Positions 51,441 through 64,000 of a stretch of 64,000 bases of DNA are shown piece after piece. The notes under the pieces are model-generated. The model was not told the origin of the DNA. It ran no database searches and worked only from the letters and a program-made list of their open reading frames with translations. Position 1 is the first letter of the stretch. Each line of letters opens with the position of its first letter. The DNA is taken from the NCBI RefSeq assembly GCF_003254395.2, contig NC_037649.1, positions 10,007,931 through 10,071,930 of the forward strand, in the 5' to 3' direction. The position numbers were made by a program, and so were the translations under genes. This stretch comes from Apis mellifera. Lineage: Eukaryota > Arthropoda > Insecta > Hymenoptera > Apidae.

Positions 51441-52687
51441 TATAATTTTTCAATGATTCTAAAAAGTGATATATTATTTCTTCTTTGTAATATAATTTGA
51501 AGAATCAACAAGTGGCCGAACACCTTACCACGAAGATTAAGAATGAACGAACATTCATATTGGAGTAACTTCGAAATCAGCCGACGTTTCGTAAGCCAAT
51601 CGCAACGCCCAGCAAGGTCAGCACACTGTTACACACTGGAAACATTGTTATGAAAAGTTCATAATTTAATCATTATTTAGATATATTAAAAACGTAATAT
51701 AATAATTAATAGAATATTTAATTTTTTATTATTCAAAATTCATTATTAAAAATTTAATTTATGAAAAAAGTTTTTTTTTGATTTTCTATGATATTAGCAA
51801 TTTTATATTATAAATATCATAATATATAAAGGAAATAATAAAACTAATTATATTAATTAGTTAATAATTTTTATTTGAAAATTTGATATTAATAATTTAA
51901 TCTGTAAAGTATCAAAATATTAAACTATTATATAATATAACAAAGTTTTTATTATTGCAAAGTTTAGATTAATTTTGTATTATATTAATAATTTCAATTT
52001 TTAATATTATTTAATGAAAATGTTTTTTAATTTAATATTATTTTAAAAAATAATAGTAATATTTATTATCGATAAATATTTAAAATTTTTATATTTATCT
52101 ATAAATTTTATTCTAGATTTTTATTTTTATTTCTCTTGTTTTTTGAAAAGAATATAGATAATGATTCAGCGAAATCAACTTGATTATCTTAATATTATGT
52201 GACAATAACTAACCATTTCAAATAAATTTATATATTACGCGCCTTCAATTGTGAATTTCATACTCCCAATCAGTATACGTATATACAAGACTGACATCAC
52301 TTTCGGTTAATACTAAACAATGATTGGACGCATCGCACGTACGAATGTTTTAATTGGGAACGCAACATGTCTCGATTTGCTTGATTAGATTAGGGAAGGT
52401 CTTCGTATATTTCTTTCACTTTTGGGTTATCCTTAGTGTATTTTTAACAATTTGCAACAGTTCTTAAATATATAATTCATGTTATAAAGTATTAATAATG
52501 AATTTATCATAAATATGTTGAAAAAGAATTTGATAAAAAAGTGTACATAACCCTTTGACAATGAGATATTCCATTTCTGAAACCAAATATATATATCTTT
52601 TTTATCGAGAAAAAGATTATAGAATATATTATACAGAAATACGTTTAAATAAATATTAACACTGAGTGATTTAATGTTTTAAGCAAT
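51441..52687. promoter_or_regulatory. Divergent region between PGD and ARL5
   Basis: A 1.25-kb head-to-head gap. The GC-richer patch 51505-51645 near PGD carries CCAAT-like text (AGCCAATCG) and is its likely promoter/5' UTR. A second patch at about 52245-52420 is the likely ARL5 promoter. The middle is AT-rich. Confidence 0.5.
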
Positions 52688-53960
52688 ATGGGATTATTAT
52701 TTTCAAAATTGTGGAGTCTCTTTGGCAATGAAGGTAAGTAAATTCAGCATATGTAACAACAATATTGTATCATTATGCTTTGTGCATAATATTATATAAA
52801 TAATAATATTACAAAGATTCATATTTAACAATATGTAAAAATGATAATTATTTATTATATATATTATATAAGAATATATATATAAAATATTTGCTTTTTT
52901 TTTGTTTTAATATTATATAAAAATAGTTCATAAATGTTAAATTTTATTTAAATATAATTTAATAAGAATATAAATAAGAATTATAAATAATTATAAATAA
53001 TTCCATAATTATATTTTTATTATTTATGTGTTAAAATGCATTTCAATAAAATAATTTTAATTAATTATCAGATATTTTTAACTTTTTTTAATTATCAAAA
53101 GTTTAGTTATAATGATAAGATAAAATAATAAGTAAAATTATTCTTTATAAATTAATGTTGTAATTATTATATTGTGAAAACTTCTTAAAATTTTTATTAT
53201 ATTTTCATTTTACTTTGAACATATGTTAATATATATTATTCATATATTTTCTTTTCATATTCTAGAAAAAAATATTTAAAACATTTAAATAAATTCATAA
53301 GAAAATAATTTAAATCATATAATTATATTTTGTAATTATATAATTTATTAATTTAATTATAATTAAATTATATTATTTTTCAGAACATAAAATAGTTATG
53401 GTAGGATTAGATAATGCTGGTAAAACAACTATATTATACCAGTTCCTAATGAATGAAGTTGTTCATACATCACCAACTATTGGATCCAATGTTGAAGAAG
53501 TTGTTTGGAAAAATATTCATTTCATAATGTGGGATTTGGGTGGACAGCAAAGTTTAAGAGCTGCATGGTCTACCTATTATACTAATACAGAGTTTATTAT
53601 TATGGTTATAGATAGTACAGATAGAGAAAGACTTTGTGTAATAAGAGAAGAGTTATATTCAATGCTAAATCATGAAGAATTAAGTAAAGCTAATGTTTTA
53701 GTTTATGCTAATAAACAAGATTTAAAAGGTAGCATGACAGCTGCTGAAATCTCTAGACAACTAGATTTAACTTCCATTAAGAAACATCAATGGCACATAC
53801 AAAGTTGTTGTGCACTTACAGGAGAAGGGTAAAAGAAGAATCTATTTGTTATTAAAGATATAATTTTATTAATTTATGTAAAAAATTTATTGATTATTTG
53901 TAATATTTTAGGCTTTATCAAGGTCTTGAATGGATTGTTGGTCGTTTAAAAAAGACATGA
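52688..53960 (+). CDS. Arl5: ADP-ribosylation factor-like protein 5
   Basis: Small Arf-family GTPase that in animals acts at the trans-Golgi in endosome-to-Golgi traffic. Exons 52688-52733, 53384-53828, 53912-53960; 540 nt, 179 residues, as in human ARL5A/B. Gly2 is present for myristoylation (MGLLFSKLW). The P-loop GLDNAGKT, switch I PTIGSNVEE, switch II WDLGGQ (with the invariant Gln), NKQD and the SAK-like CALTGEG are all intact. SPTIGSNVEEVVWKN and IKKHQWHIQSCCALTGEG are ARL5-specific rather than ARF1-like. It lies head-to-head with PGD. Confidence 0.96.
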
Positions 53961-54856
53961 CGTACATTATGAGGAATGATTTTGAATGTAACAAAATATT
54001 TAAACTGTAAAGTATATCTTTATTGTAAGTTACTGTGTCACTCTAACAATTGTACAAATGATATAAGAATGAATGATCATTTTTCAAATGGTATACTAGC
54101 TTCATGCATAACTGCATATACTGATTAAAATTATTGCAAACATTTAATACATCAAATGGTGGACGGGTAAACTTTGTCTTATCTATTAATGTGATACAAA
54201 ATATAAAGATTAATGATTATAACATAAAAATAAAGTAACATTTTAATTATTCTTTATATAAAATATATTTAAGACATCATATTATAAGAAAACAGAAAAA
54301 TTTAGAATATTGAAAGTCTTTTATAAAAAGTATTGTTGAAATATCTATAGCAAAAATTTTTTTATCAGTCTATGAAAAAATAAATATTATTAATACTTTT
54401 TACAAGACTGCCAAATTAATCTATTCTATCAAATTAATTATATAAATATCATTTATAGCTATAAATGTTATATTAAAATTATAATCTAAATAGTATTAAA
54501 TTTTATTTTTTATTCAACAATGAATATAATAAAAATATTGCATGCATATTTAAATAATAAAGAGTTTAATCTTGATCCCGTCCACCTATATTTATATAAA
54601 CATAAAGATAAATTATTTATTCATTTTATTCAGCTAATATATGGATAAAATTTTTTTGGCGATTCTCAAGAATATATTAATGTACATAGTTTTTTATACT
54701 CCACATTAATAGTAAACAATTGTAAAAAGTCAACTTCAATTTAGCATCAATTACATCATATATTTTTCAACTTTCTATGTAAGAATTTAAATATTTCTTA
54801 ATGCTTGGTATTGCAAACATCATTAAAAATTTTAAGATAATGTTATTCAATCAGTC
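53961..54856. other. 3' flank of ARL5, AT-rich
   Basis: Likely 3' UTR of ARL5 in the first few hundred bases, then AT-rich sequence with no exon. Confidence 0.5.
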
Positions 54857-55530
54857 CAGAGTTGGGCAATAATTAATTATTTTGAAGTGATTTTTAAATA
54901 ACTTATTATTAAAAATCACTATAATTATCATCATTAATCAAATAATAATATCACATATAAGATAATTATGCACAATATTTGTAATTTGTAATCATAAATC
55001 AATAATTTGTAATCATTTAATGATCATTAAAGATTATTTTAACATTTAGTAGAACAAATAATCTATTTATTTACAAGATATATATCTTAATCTTTGTAAT
55101 ATTAGGAAAGTTGGTTATATCTATTATGTTATTTAAAAAATTCCTGCGAAAATAATTAGATTAAAATCGCAAAAAGAATATATATTATATAAAATATTTT
55201 TTATATAATAATATAAAATAATACATTGTTTCATAAAAATTTCAAATAATGATGTAAGAAAAGTGTTACAAGAAATGTAAAAACTACATTAAAATTGTAT
55301 GTAAAGAATATATCTCTAAAAAATAATATAATTTAATAATATAGATATTCTTCAAAAAATATTTAGTATATTATTTCGTGAGTAATGATTATTAAGTATC
55401 TTCAGCTTCAAAAATTATTGTTAATTATTATTTTATAATTAATGATTATTGATTAATTGATAATCATTAATTAATAACACGATTTTATATTAATTATAAT
55501 TTTTATCAAATTATATTTTGCCCAACTCTG
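54857..55530. mobile_element. Probable hAT-type MITE, 674 bp
   Basis: A 13-bp perfect terminal inverted repeat, CAGAGTTGGGCAA at 54857-54869 and TTGCCCAACTCTG at 55518-55530, bounds AT-rich non-coding sequence with several internal AATCATTA-like palindromic stretches. The ends have the CAG...GGGCAA form common in hAT elements. There is no transposase frame, so it would be non-autonomous. The eight bases on each side (AATCAGTC, AATTAAAT) match at only about half the positions, so an intact target-site duplication is not shown. Confidence 0.7.
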
Positions 55531-57858
55531 AATTAAATATTTAGAAGCAGAAAACTGTTCTGTGATACATGAATTCAAATGAGATGGTTGTTTATTAGAA
55601 ATATTTAATCTGATTTATATACAAAATACAATGATATATTATAAAGATTTTGCATATGCAATTCATTACAAAAAATATTTATCATGTTCTTAAATATATT
55701 ATGAATATTTTTAAATATTATTACTCTAACTATTCAATTGACAACTATCTCATATTTTATTTACTTCATGATTATACTAATTAAGATTTGTGTAGCTACA
55801 TAAATACTCCAGTATTTAATAATTATTGAAAATTTGAAACAATGATAACATATTATAAAAAATATGATTTTAGAAATTATTAAGATCATTGTATGAATGA
55901 TAAATGCCGTCTAAAACCAGAGTGAGATCATACATTTAACATTTCATAAAATAGCAATTTTCTCATATTGAGAAATAAAGAATTGTCTTAACTATGATAC
56001 AGATACATATTATTATAGTATATGCAGTCGTTAATAAGATTTCCATTATATAAAAATTTAAAAATATAATATACATTCTTTTATTTTGTTACAACAAATC
56101 ATTATATGAATTAAAAATGTATATTACATTTAATCTTTTTGTATGGTTCAATTTTGATTGAACTAACTTCAAAAAATCATTAAATTTAAAAATATTTGTT
56201 TTCAATTGGTTATTGTTAACTTGTATAATAAATATGAATTGCGTATAAAGTTGTTAATTAACATAAGGACTGAAATTATGAGAAGTAAACAAAGTACTAT
56301 GAATAATAATATATAATTTTCTATTCCCTTTTACCATTTTTATTTTTATTTTTATATACATTTTGTATTATTAAATTATATAGAGTTATAATATATACAT
56401 ATATGAGTAAATTTTTTATATTTTTGTTTTATAATTTTTATAAATTATAATATATTTTATAATCTTTTATTCCTGATTAAAATAAATAAATAACGTTTGA
56501 AAATTTAAATATAAGTAATTTGTTAAAGTAATTAAAGTAATTTGAAAAAAAAAAAATTTGAAAATGTTAATTGAACTATGATTTTAATAATTACGTTATA
56601 TTTAATTATTGTATTATATAATTATTAAAATTATAACTTACTTAAATTACAATACTTCAAACAATAGAATTAGAATAAAAAAATTAATTTTTTTTATAAT
56701 TCTATTTTTATTTTATTTTATTCTATTTTTAAAAATAAAAAAAATTAAAAAATTAAATTTTAAAAAATTTTTAAAAATTTAATCTTCTTAATCATTTATA
56801 TAAAATTTATTTTAAATTCTTCATATTTTTTGCTAAGTTATGAAATTAATAAAATATTAAAATATTTAATGAACTTGTTTTTTTAGTTTATGTTTATTTT
56901 TTTATTCTGAGATGTAAAGAAAAAATCAAATATAATTTTTTAAGATCTATTTATTTTCACGTTCGTTATAAATAAAGTATCGCACACACTCATTCATTCT
57001 CATAATAGTGGATCTACCACTAGGTCATCATTTTATTTTTAATTTATTTTTAATCGATATAACTCGATGTGATTGAGCCATGTTTTTAAATCCAAAAAAA
57101 CTAACAATTGATGCTTTAACACTGCAATTTTTTTTTACATATTTTATTAGCCCTATTTACTTTCTATTTTACATAGCTTATTAAAAATTACATTTTGCAA
57201 ATTTCTGCCAATAAAACGATTTTTAATTATTACTATATCTTTTAATCGGAGTAATAATAATAAAGATACATACATATTATTATTCAATTATATTTTAAAA
57301 ATTCTGATATTTTTTTGTTTTTTGGCAGTGTTCAATTTACAATATTTAAACAATATTCACTAAGTGTACTAACTTTTACAATGAATGTTTTAATAATTTA
57401 CTACTTTTGCATTATATCACTTTGAATAAATTGTAATTATTTTTATAATTTCGTATTTTTTGTAGTGTTTATATTGCAAAATTTTACCATATTAGTATTT
57501 ACCACACAGTATTAAACAGAAAAATAAAAATTAAAAAAAAAAAAGTTAAAAAATAAGGGTTTCGATATTATATATTTTTGTGATAAACTTCGAAATATTT
57601 TTTCAAAATATTATCTATATTTGAAATATAGATAATTTATGATTTAATATCTTTCGTTTTTTTAATATGAGTAATTACAATAATAAATTCTTGAAATTAT
57701 ATTAAAATTAATTCGAAATAAATTCGAAAAAATTTTCTGTGCATTAATAATATTTCTATTAAAATAGAAAATCAGTTTCTCTATTTTTAAAATCATGATG
57801 ATGTGTGACACGAACTTGAAAGATTTAAATGATTTTAATTTTTTATAAATAAAGATGT
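55531..57858. other. AT-rich intergenic region
   Basis: No coding exon or RNA gene recognised in 2.3 kb. The last part is the probable 3' UTR of minus-strand citrate synthase. Confidence 0.55.
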
Positions 57859-59186
57859 TTAAGCTCTAATACATCTCATAAGATGTTCGGTGCTCAAAGA
57901 TTTAGGCCTTTCAATTGGGAAACCAAGACCACGAGACCACACAAGAGATGATAAAACACCAAGAGCACGTGATACTCCAAATAAGACGGTATAATAGTTC
58001 ATTTCTTTCATTCCATAATATTGCAATAGAACTCCCGAATGAGCGTCTACATTTGGCCAAGGGTTCTTTACCTTACCAGTTTCTTGAAGAATGGGAGGAA
58101 CTACTTTGAATACTTGACTAACAAGCTAAAAATATCCAAATATCATCATTAATTAAAAAGAGAATAATAATAAGAGAAAATTCATTGGATAATATATACT
58201 TTTAAACAAAATTATTTACCTTGAATAATTTATCATCAGGCAAATGTTTCAAAGCAAATTCTCTCTGACATATATATCTAGGATCAGTCTTTCTGAGTAC
58301 GGCATGTCCATATCCAGGAACGACTTGACCGCTCTTCAGTGTATTTCGAACAAATTCAGCTACTTTTTCATCAGAAGGAGAATCTCCAATCTCTTTTTGT
58401 ACTTTTTCTAACCATATCAACACTTCTTGATTTGCGAGACCATGAAGAGGTCCAGCCAAACCATTCATTCCAGCCGCGAATGATAGATAAGCATCAGATA
58501 ATGCTGAACCGACTAAATGAGTAGTATGTGCAGATACGTTTCCACCTTCGTGATCAGCGTGTATCGATAAATACAAGCGCAAGAGTTCAGTGAATTGAGG
58601 ATCTTCATAACCGAGCATTCTTGAAAAATTCCAAGCCCAATCTTTACTAGAATCGACAGATACGGTGTTACCATCCTTATAAGTATTTCTGTATATTATG
58701 GCAGCCACAGAGGGTAATTTTGCAATCAGATTCATAATATCTTCATAGACGTACTCCCAATATTTGCTTTTGTGTACGCCTTTATTATATGCTTTTACGA
58801 ATTCACTTTCACTGTTCAGAATAGTGATAGCGGCAGAAAACTGAGTCATAGGATGAAGAGATTTTGGAAAATTTTTTAGAGTTTTGACTACATGTTCAGG
58901 CAGTTTACTTCTAGAGGCCCATTCCTTAGATATTGTTTCTACTTGCTTATTATTAGGAACATCGCCAGTAATCAAAAGCCAGAACAAACCTTCCGGAAGT
59001 GGTTCTGAACCATCTTTCGCTTTCGGTAAGATCTTCTGACATTCTGGAATCGATTTTCCTCGAAATCTAATACCTTCTTCAGGATCTAGAACTGATGGTT
59101 CCCATAGAAGACCTTTAATTCCACGCATACCACCATACATCTAAAATACATAAGATATCATGTAATAACAAAGTCGAAAATATATG

Positions 59187-59239
<53 letters not shown>

Positions 59240-59931
59240 ATACTTAATTATGATATAATGATCAGATTTTTAATTTAAATCTTATTTTTATATTTATCGT
59301 ATAAATGTAACATATAAAAAAAAAAAGTTTAAATATATATAATATATATATATATATGTATATTCAATACGTTATTATATAATTTTTTTAGTTAAATTTT
59401 ATTAAACATAAAAAATTCCATCCATTTATGGTCTTTAGAAAATTATTAGAATATGATATTTAGAGAATAAAGTACATTATTGATATAAAAATTGTGAATT
59501 TTTATTTTATAATTATTAAATAACTATAATTTTTTTGACAACCTAAAAATCAGCTTATACTGTGATCACATAATAAATACGTGACATATGTGCTTATCTC
59601 TATGGTTCTTATTATCAATCTGTAACACTTATCAACATTACAAAAAAAAAAAAAAAAAAAAATCATGTCTTTCACATGGCGTAATATTTTAATACATAAT
59701 CCGCTTTTGCAATATATTATATATATTATTATATTTGACAATTTTGTCGAGTAGAATTATATAAGGATTACATACCATATCCACAGTGACCTCTCCAACT
59801 ACGGCGGATCCATGTTCTTTACGAAATTTTTTAACAACCTCTAGATGTTTCGGAATTTTCTCAGCCAAGATTTTTTTTAAGTCGGTGGAACTATCGCTCA
59901 ACGATCTCAAAAATACAGTTGAAGTTATTTT
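57859..59931 (-). CDS. Citrate synthase, mitochondrial (5' end incomplete)
   Basis: Condenses oxaloacetate and acetyl-CoA to citrate, first step of the TCA cycle, in the mitochondrial matrix. Exons 5' to 3' on the minus strand: 59776-59931, 58220-59140, 57859-58125; they give 447 in-frame residues ending in MRCIRA. The catalytic residues are visible: the His in GPLHGLANQEV, the His in VPGYGHAVLRKTDPRY, and the Asp in NVDAHSGVLLQYYG. The first exon listed starts at an acceptor (KITSTVFLRSLSDSSTDLKK), so about 15-25 residues of mitochondrial presequence must come from an upstream exon. I searched 59932-64000 for an ATG-bearing exon ending in phase 0 and found no convincing one. Homologues have about 465 residues. 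Confidence 0.95.
59190..59237. repeat. (AT)n microsatellite, about 48 bp
   Basis: Uninterrupted AT dinucleotide run in the first visible citrate synthase intron. A shorter AT tract follows at about 59333-59360. Confidence 0.9.
59642..59662 (+). repeat. Poly(A) tract, about 21 nt
   Basis: Homopolymer run inside the same citrate synthase intron. No element body seen next to it. Confidence 0.8.
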
Positions 59932-62900
59932 CTGTAAAAAAAAGAAGAAATTAACTAATTCTGAATTTTTTTAAATTCTGTTAAATCTGAAAAAAATTTC
60001 ATGAAAAATTGCTTATATAAAAATTAGCTATAAGAAAAGAACCTTTGAAAAATTATCATATTTTGGCGTATAGCTGTAACTGACATTAATGAGATATTTT
60101 CTGTTTTTGTACATTTGTGTTGATAAAATATAACTGATAAATTTAACAATATAAATATTATTTTAAATATAAAAATTTATATATAAAATAATTTATTTTC
60201 TAATTAAAAATATATAATTAATAATAATTACAAAAAATAATTATTAAATAAATTAAATAATATTATAAAAAAAATAAGGCATAAATTATAGTTTTCATGA
60301 ACTAAATGATCATGAACAACTGACAGATTACATAAAAAGAACAAATGGCATTTAATTATATATTTACTTGATAGTTATGTAGTTGAAGGACTAACTTCGT
60401 AACATTGAAATAAAACTGTTGGCAAAATTATTTTATTTGTTATAATTTCAATATCATTTTCATTTTTTTTTGTTTTTATGCTCGTACTTATAAAATAGTT
60501 TTAAATATTAAAATAATTTTAAATAATTCTATAGAGAGAATATATAAAATTCTTCTATTGAATAAAAATTTATCAATTTATATATTTCACATCAAAAAAA
60601 TTTATATGATTTATTAATTATTTATTAAATATTTAATTATCCTAATTCTATATTATTTTATATATTTTTTTTTTTTTTGCCTTTTCCCAAATTAAATTTA
60701 ACACAAAAAAATAAATATTTTAATATATTTTAAATAAAAATAATATAAATTATTAGAGAAACTATTTTATACGAATGTATTGTAGAAATGAATTAATTTT
60801 AGATCAAAGAATCTATTGTACATTAATTTGCATTCAAAAAGAATCAACGATTATAAAAATTTTAATAAACTTTATCTTGAAATTGAAGAGTCATGCGTTA
60901 AAATTTATTATCATGTGTAGACAATAGGAAAAAAAATTATTATAATATTATGCAATACAAATATTGAATCTCATAATAATTTGCGAAAATACTCAATAAT
61001 TTTTTTTAATTTCGTTTATTAATTTTTATTAATTTCGTTTTTTTTTTCTTTCACGAGCATATTTTTATTTCTGATAATATTGTAATACAAATAAACTGGT
61101 TAAATGATAACGGTTAGATTAAAATTAGTCATTTATGTTTCAATAAATCAATTTTTTTTTACGCATATTTTCAGATCTAATTTTTTTTTATTATCATCAA
61201 ACAAAATATTCATTGTTTATAGACATAAATTTCTAGATAAAAGTAAATGTAGTTTGAAATCTGCGGAGAGCAAACATCGATTCGACCGCATTTTCGCGAT
61301 GTGAATGAGAAATTAGGTCGAGGTAAAGCGAGAAGGTAAAACGGAACATCCGATGAAGATTGTCGAATTTTTATTTTCCATGATAATTTATGATTTTTCA
61401 ATATTATAAATTGAATCGATCTTTTCTTGTTTATGATCTATACAAAGATTTTTTAACAAATAAAATTTTTTTCAAAATATAATGATTGTATATAATCATA
61501 GTGATATTCTTTGATAAGTGTCCTCTTAATTGACTTTTGTAAGTGTAATAATCACATTCGAATAATTATTCTCCGGATAAAACTTGGAATTGATGTTAAA
61601 TATCAATTATTAATTATCTTGACCTTTCTATTAATTAATTTATTATTTATTATTGATCTTCAATTTATTACATATACATATATATATACATTTCCAATTA
61701 TAATAGTAAATAATTTGTCAGCTAATGTTGAAAGTGAGGTTTAATTTTAACATAAAAATTAGATCTATTATATAATATATTGTTTAATGATTTCATTTAT
61801 CAAAGAATAATAACTGTCAGAATTCACGTAATCCTAGAAAACGTATATTTATATATATTACAAAGAAGTTTTAAAATAGTCAAGAAGAGCAATATCTGTC
61901 ATGAAAGAAACACGAGATTCATGAAATAAAAAAAAAAAAAAAAAAAAATATTGAAAACTAATGCCGTACATATGTATTTTAGAATTACATTGATTCATTG
62001 ATTCTTTTTTGACCACCATTTAATCATCTATTGTAACTATGAATGTAGGAGTTCACCTAGAATGTTATTAAATATATATATACAGAACAAATATATTTGG
62101 ATAATGGCCAGAGTTCCAAGTGGTCAATGACTAAAAATAAAGACTCACGTGTTCTATAATTTGACCTTTGCTACATAATGCACACGTGATAAGAAAATTA
62201 AGCTACAAGAATGTATTCTTTACAATACCATCAATATTAACAAATTATATAATGTTAAAAAATTGTTACATACATACATTTCACAAGGACATTTGAAGTT
62301 TACGTAAAAACTTAAGAATCGTTACTTTTAAGAATCATTATCTCATTTGAAATATTAAACTGTAAAAAACCTATATTGATTATTTTTATTTTCAATATTT
62401 TATTACTCCAGTTAGTGATAAAATTAAATGTTTTTTTTTTCATTTATATTTTTTGAGAATGACTCAATCGATCAATAAATAATTAACTTTGGATCACTTA
62501 TTAAGTTTGAATTAAAAAGTAAAGCAAGAAAGTGCTATGCGTTATGATTTGATGCATTCATATGCCAAGAATTTATTGTACTAACAGTAAGTAACAATAT
62601 ACTTAAGATGTAATACAAGACGGATATCAGATGGTAACCGCAACGATGTAATAAAATACTAATTGAACAGATTGACAGTGACTTTTATTTCCGTTGTGCA
62701 TATCGTTACAAATCAGATCGAGATTTAACCCACGACGATCCAATTCCTCCGTTATTGATCAGTTTGTCAGATCGAGAATTATATTACGCATTTGATGAAA
62801 GTAAAAAAAGAATTATTCATTAGAATTATATCATTATTCATTTATATTATAAATGAAGAAGTTAATTAATTAAATTGAGTTAATAATAATGGAACATTAA

Positions 62901-64000
62901 ATTGGGAAAATACATCAATGGAGAATAAACAAAAAAATATTGATCTAACTCTATCCAATATATTCATCGGATATACCATAATTCTATTGCCATTTATAAA
63001 GCTTCAACGATCTTTACAAAGCTTGTTTAATAATGAGAACGCCTCTGAAAACTATTTCAATGAGTTCATTGTTGAAAGATGTAAAAATTTATTAAAATGG
63101 AAAGAAAAAGAAAAATTCGTGATATTATCTAATTTAAAGATAATTTAAATAAAAATTTTTTGAAAATTTTTATCATTAAAAAATGAATGATGAATTTTAA
63201 TTAAATATGTGTATTTCTCTCTTGAAAATAAATATTGTAATATAAATAATTAATTGTAAAATTGAAACTTATTCACTTAAGGAATTCAAGAAAAGTATAT
63301 TGTAATGTAATGTATGTATATTGTATTGTAAGTAAGTGTAATGTCGATTGAGAAATCAAGAACTTTCTTAATCAATTAACTTTCACCATAAACGATTCAT
63401 TTTCACTTTCATCCTCACCTACATTCCTTCCATCTAATAGATTGATTAGACAATAATATGAAAAATATTTTAATAATTATTATTATTAACACAATTATTT
63501 ATTTTTTAAAGTTACATGTAAATATAAAGTAATATAATCATAAAATAAATAAAAAAAAAGATGTAAAAGGAAAAATATTGATTCGTTAATTATAGTATCT
63601 TGTTCTTAATTATAGTTTTGTGATTTTAAAAATATTTATAATGATCGATTTATTATGTTTTTAATAATTTTGTATTATATAGCTATTATTTACGTGACTT
63701 AAAGTGTATTAATTTATAATGTAAAATTGATTTATAGTATTGATTGTTGACAGAGAATATCTAAAAACATATAAAATTACTGAACTAATAATAATATATA
63801 CATTGATACAATATATCTAAAAAGCTTCTGATTCTTTCCATGAGTAATGAAGAAAATCCTAAGTGAAAGAGAAAACGCACTTTTCTCTTTTTATTTAAGA
63901 GTTAAGCGTTTTATTAAGCGTTAAATCTATAAAATGGACTTAATTTTATTGTTTTATATTTTATAACATTCAACTTCAAGATTATATACTTTACTCAAGG
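59932..64000. other. AT-rich right flank, no supported exon
   Basis: Should contain, or lead to, the first exon and promoter of citrate synthase. GC-neutral patches occur at about 61255-61350, 62100-62190 and 62640-62780. Two CACGTG E-boxes lie 37 bp apart at 62146-62151 and 62183-62188. A poly(A) run lies at about 61928-61948. A 76-codon plus-strand frame at 62918-63148 is open but resembles nothing I know. Confidence 0.45.
61928..61948 (+). repeat. Poly(A) tract, about 21 nt
   Basis: Homopolymer run in the AT-rich right flank, with no recognisable retro-element body. Confidence 0.75.

Noticed and set aside
62918..63148. 76-codon plus-strand open frame (MENKQKNIDLTL...)
   Set aside because: Sits in AT-rich sequence, resembles no known protein, and has no splice or promoter context that I can see. 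Could be chance.
1..64000. CRISPR array, operon, or prokaryotic defence system
   Set aside because: All genes are intron-containing eukaryotic genes with no direct-repeat spacer arrays or operon-like packing.

Overview
The window looks like nuclear DNA of a bee, most likely Apis or a close relative. It is very AT-rich, with short AT-rich introns and compact exons. The protein readings are insect-like, and the PERIOD protein follows the non-dipteran layout, with a conserved C-terminal region. Species assignment is inference from protein character, not from a database search.

Layout. 1-6861: no recognisable coding gene, but four islands of raised GC; two of them end at strong splice donors on the minus strand and look like 5' exons of a gene lying left of the window. 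6862-8223 (-): GDP-L-fucose synthase, six exons. 8820-9410: an inverted/tandem repeat carrying several AGATGGCGCT-like motifs. 9785-15289 (-): RICTOR, the TORC2 subunit, nine exons. 16197-17499 (+): proteasome subunit beta-1 (PSMB6 type), five exons, head-to-head with RICTOR. 18470-21562 (+): an SLC5-type sodium-coupled solute carrier, fourteen exons, with one GC-AG intron. 25317-43438 (-): the circadian gene period, seventeen exons over 18 kb. 46243-48137 (-): RBM45-type protein with four RRMs. 49246-51440 (-): 6-phosphogluconate dehydrogenase. 52688-53960 (+): ARL5-type small GTPase. 54857-55530: a probable hAT-type MITE. 57859-59931 (-): mitochondrial citrate synthase, whose N-terminal exon was not found.

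Exon borders were read by hand from splice signals and checked by phase. For the complete genes the summed exon lengths are exact multiples of three (GMER 969, RICTOR 4542, PSMB6 699, SLC5 1854, PER 3423, RBM45 1449, PGD 1449, ARL5 540 nt). The genes are unrelated in function (sugar nucleotides, TORC2, proteasome, transport, clock, RNA binding, pentose phosphate pathway, Golgi GTPase, TCA cycle); this is an ordinary euchromatic neighbourhood, not a cluster.

The most interesting material is regulatory: canonical CACGTG E-boxes upstream of period and inside its 3.2-kb second intron, one of them centred in a 14-bp perfect palindrome; the inverted AGATGGCGCT repeat array; and two orphan terminal-exon-like segments between period and RBM45. 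I found no convincing undescribed multi-gene system.
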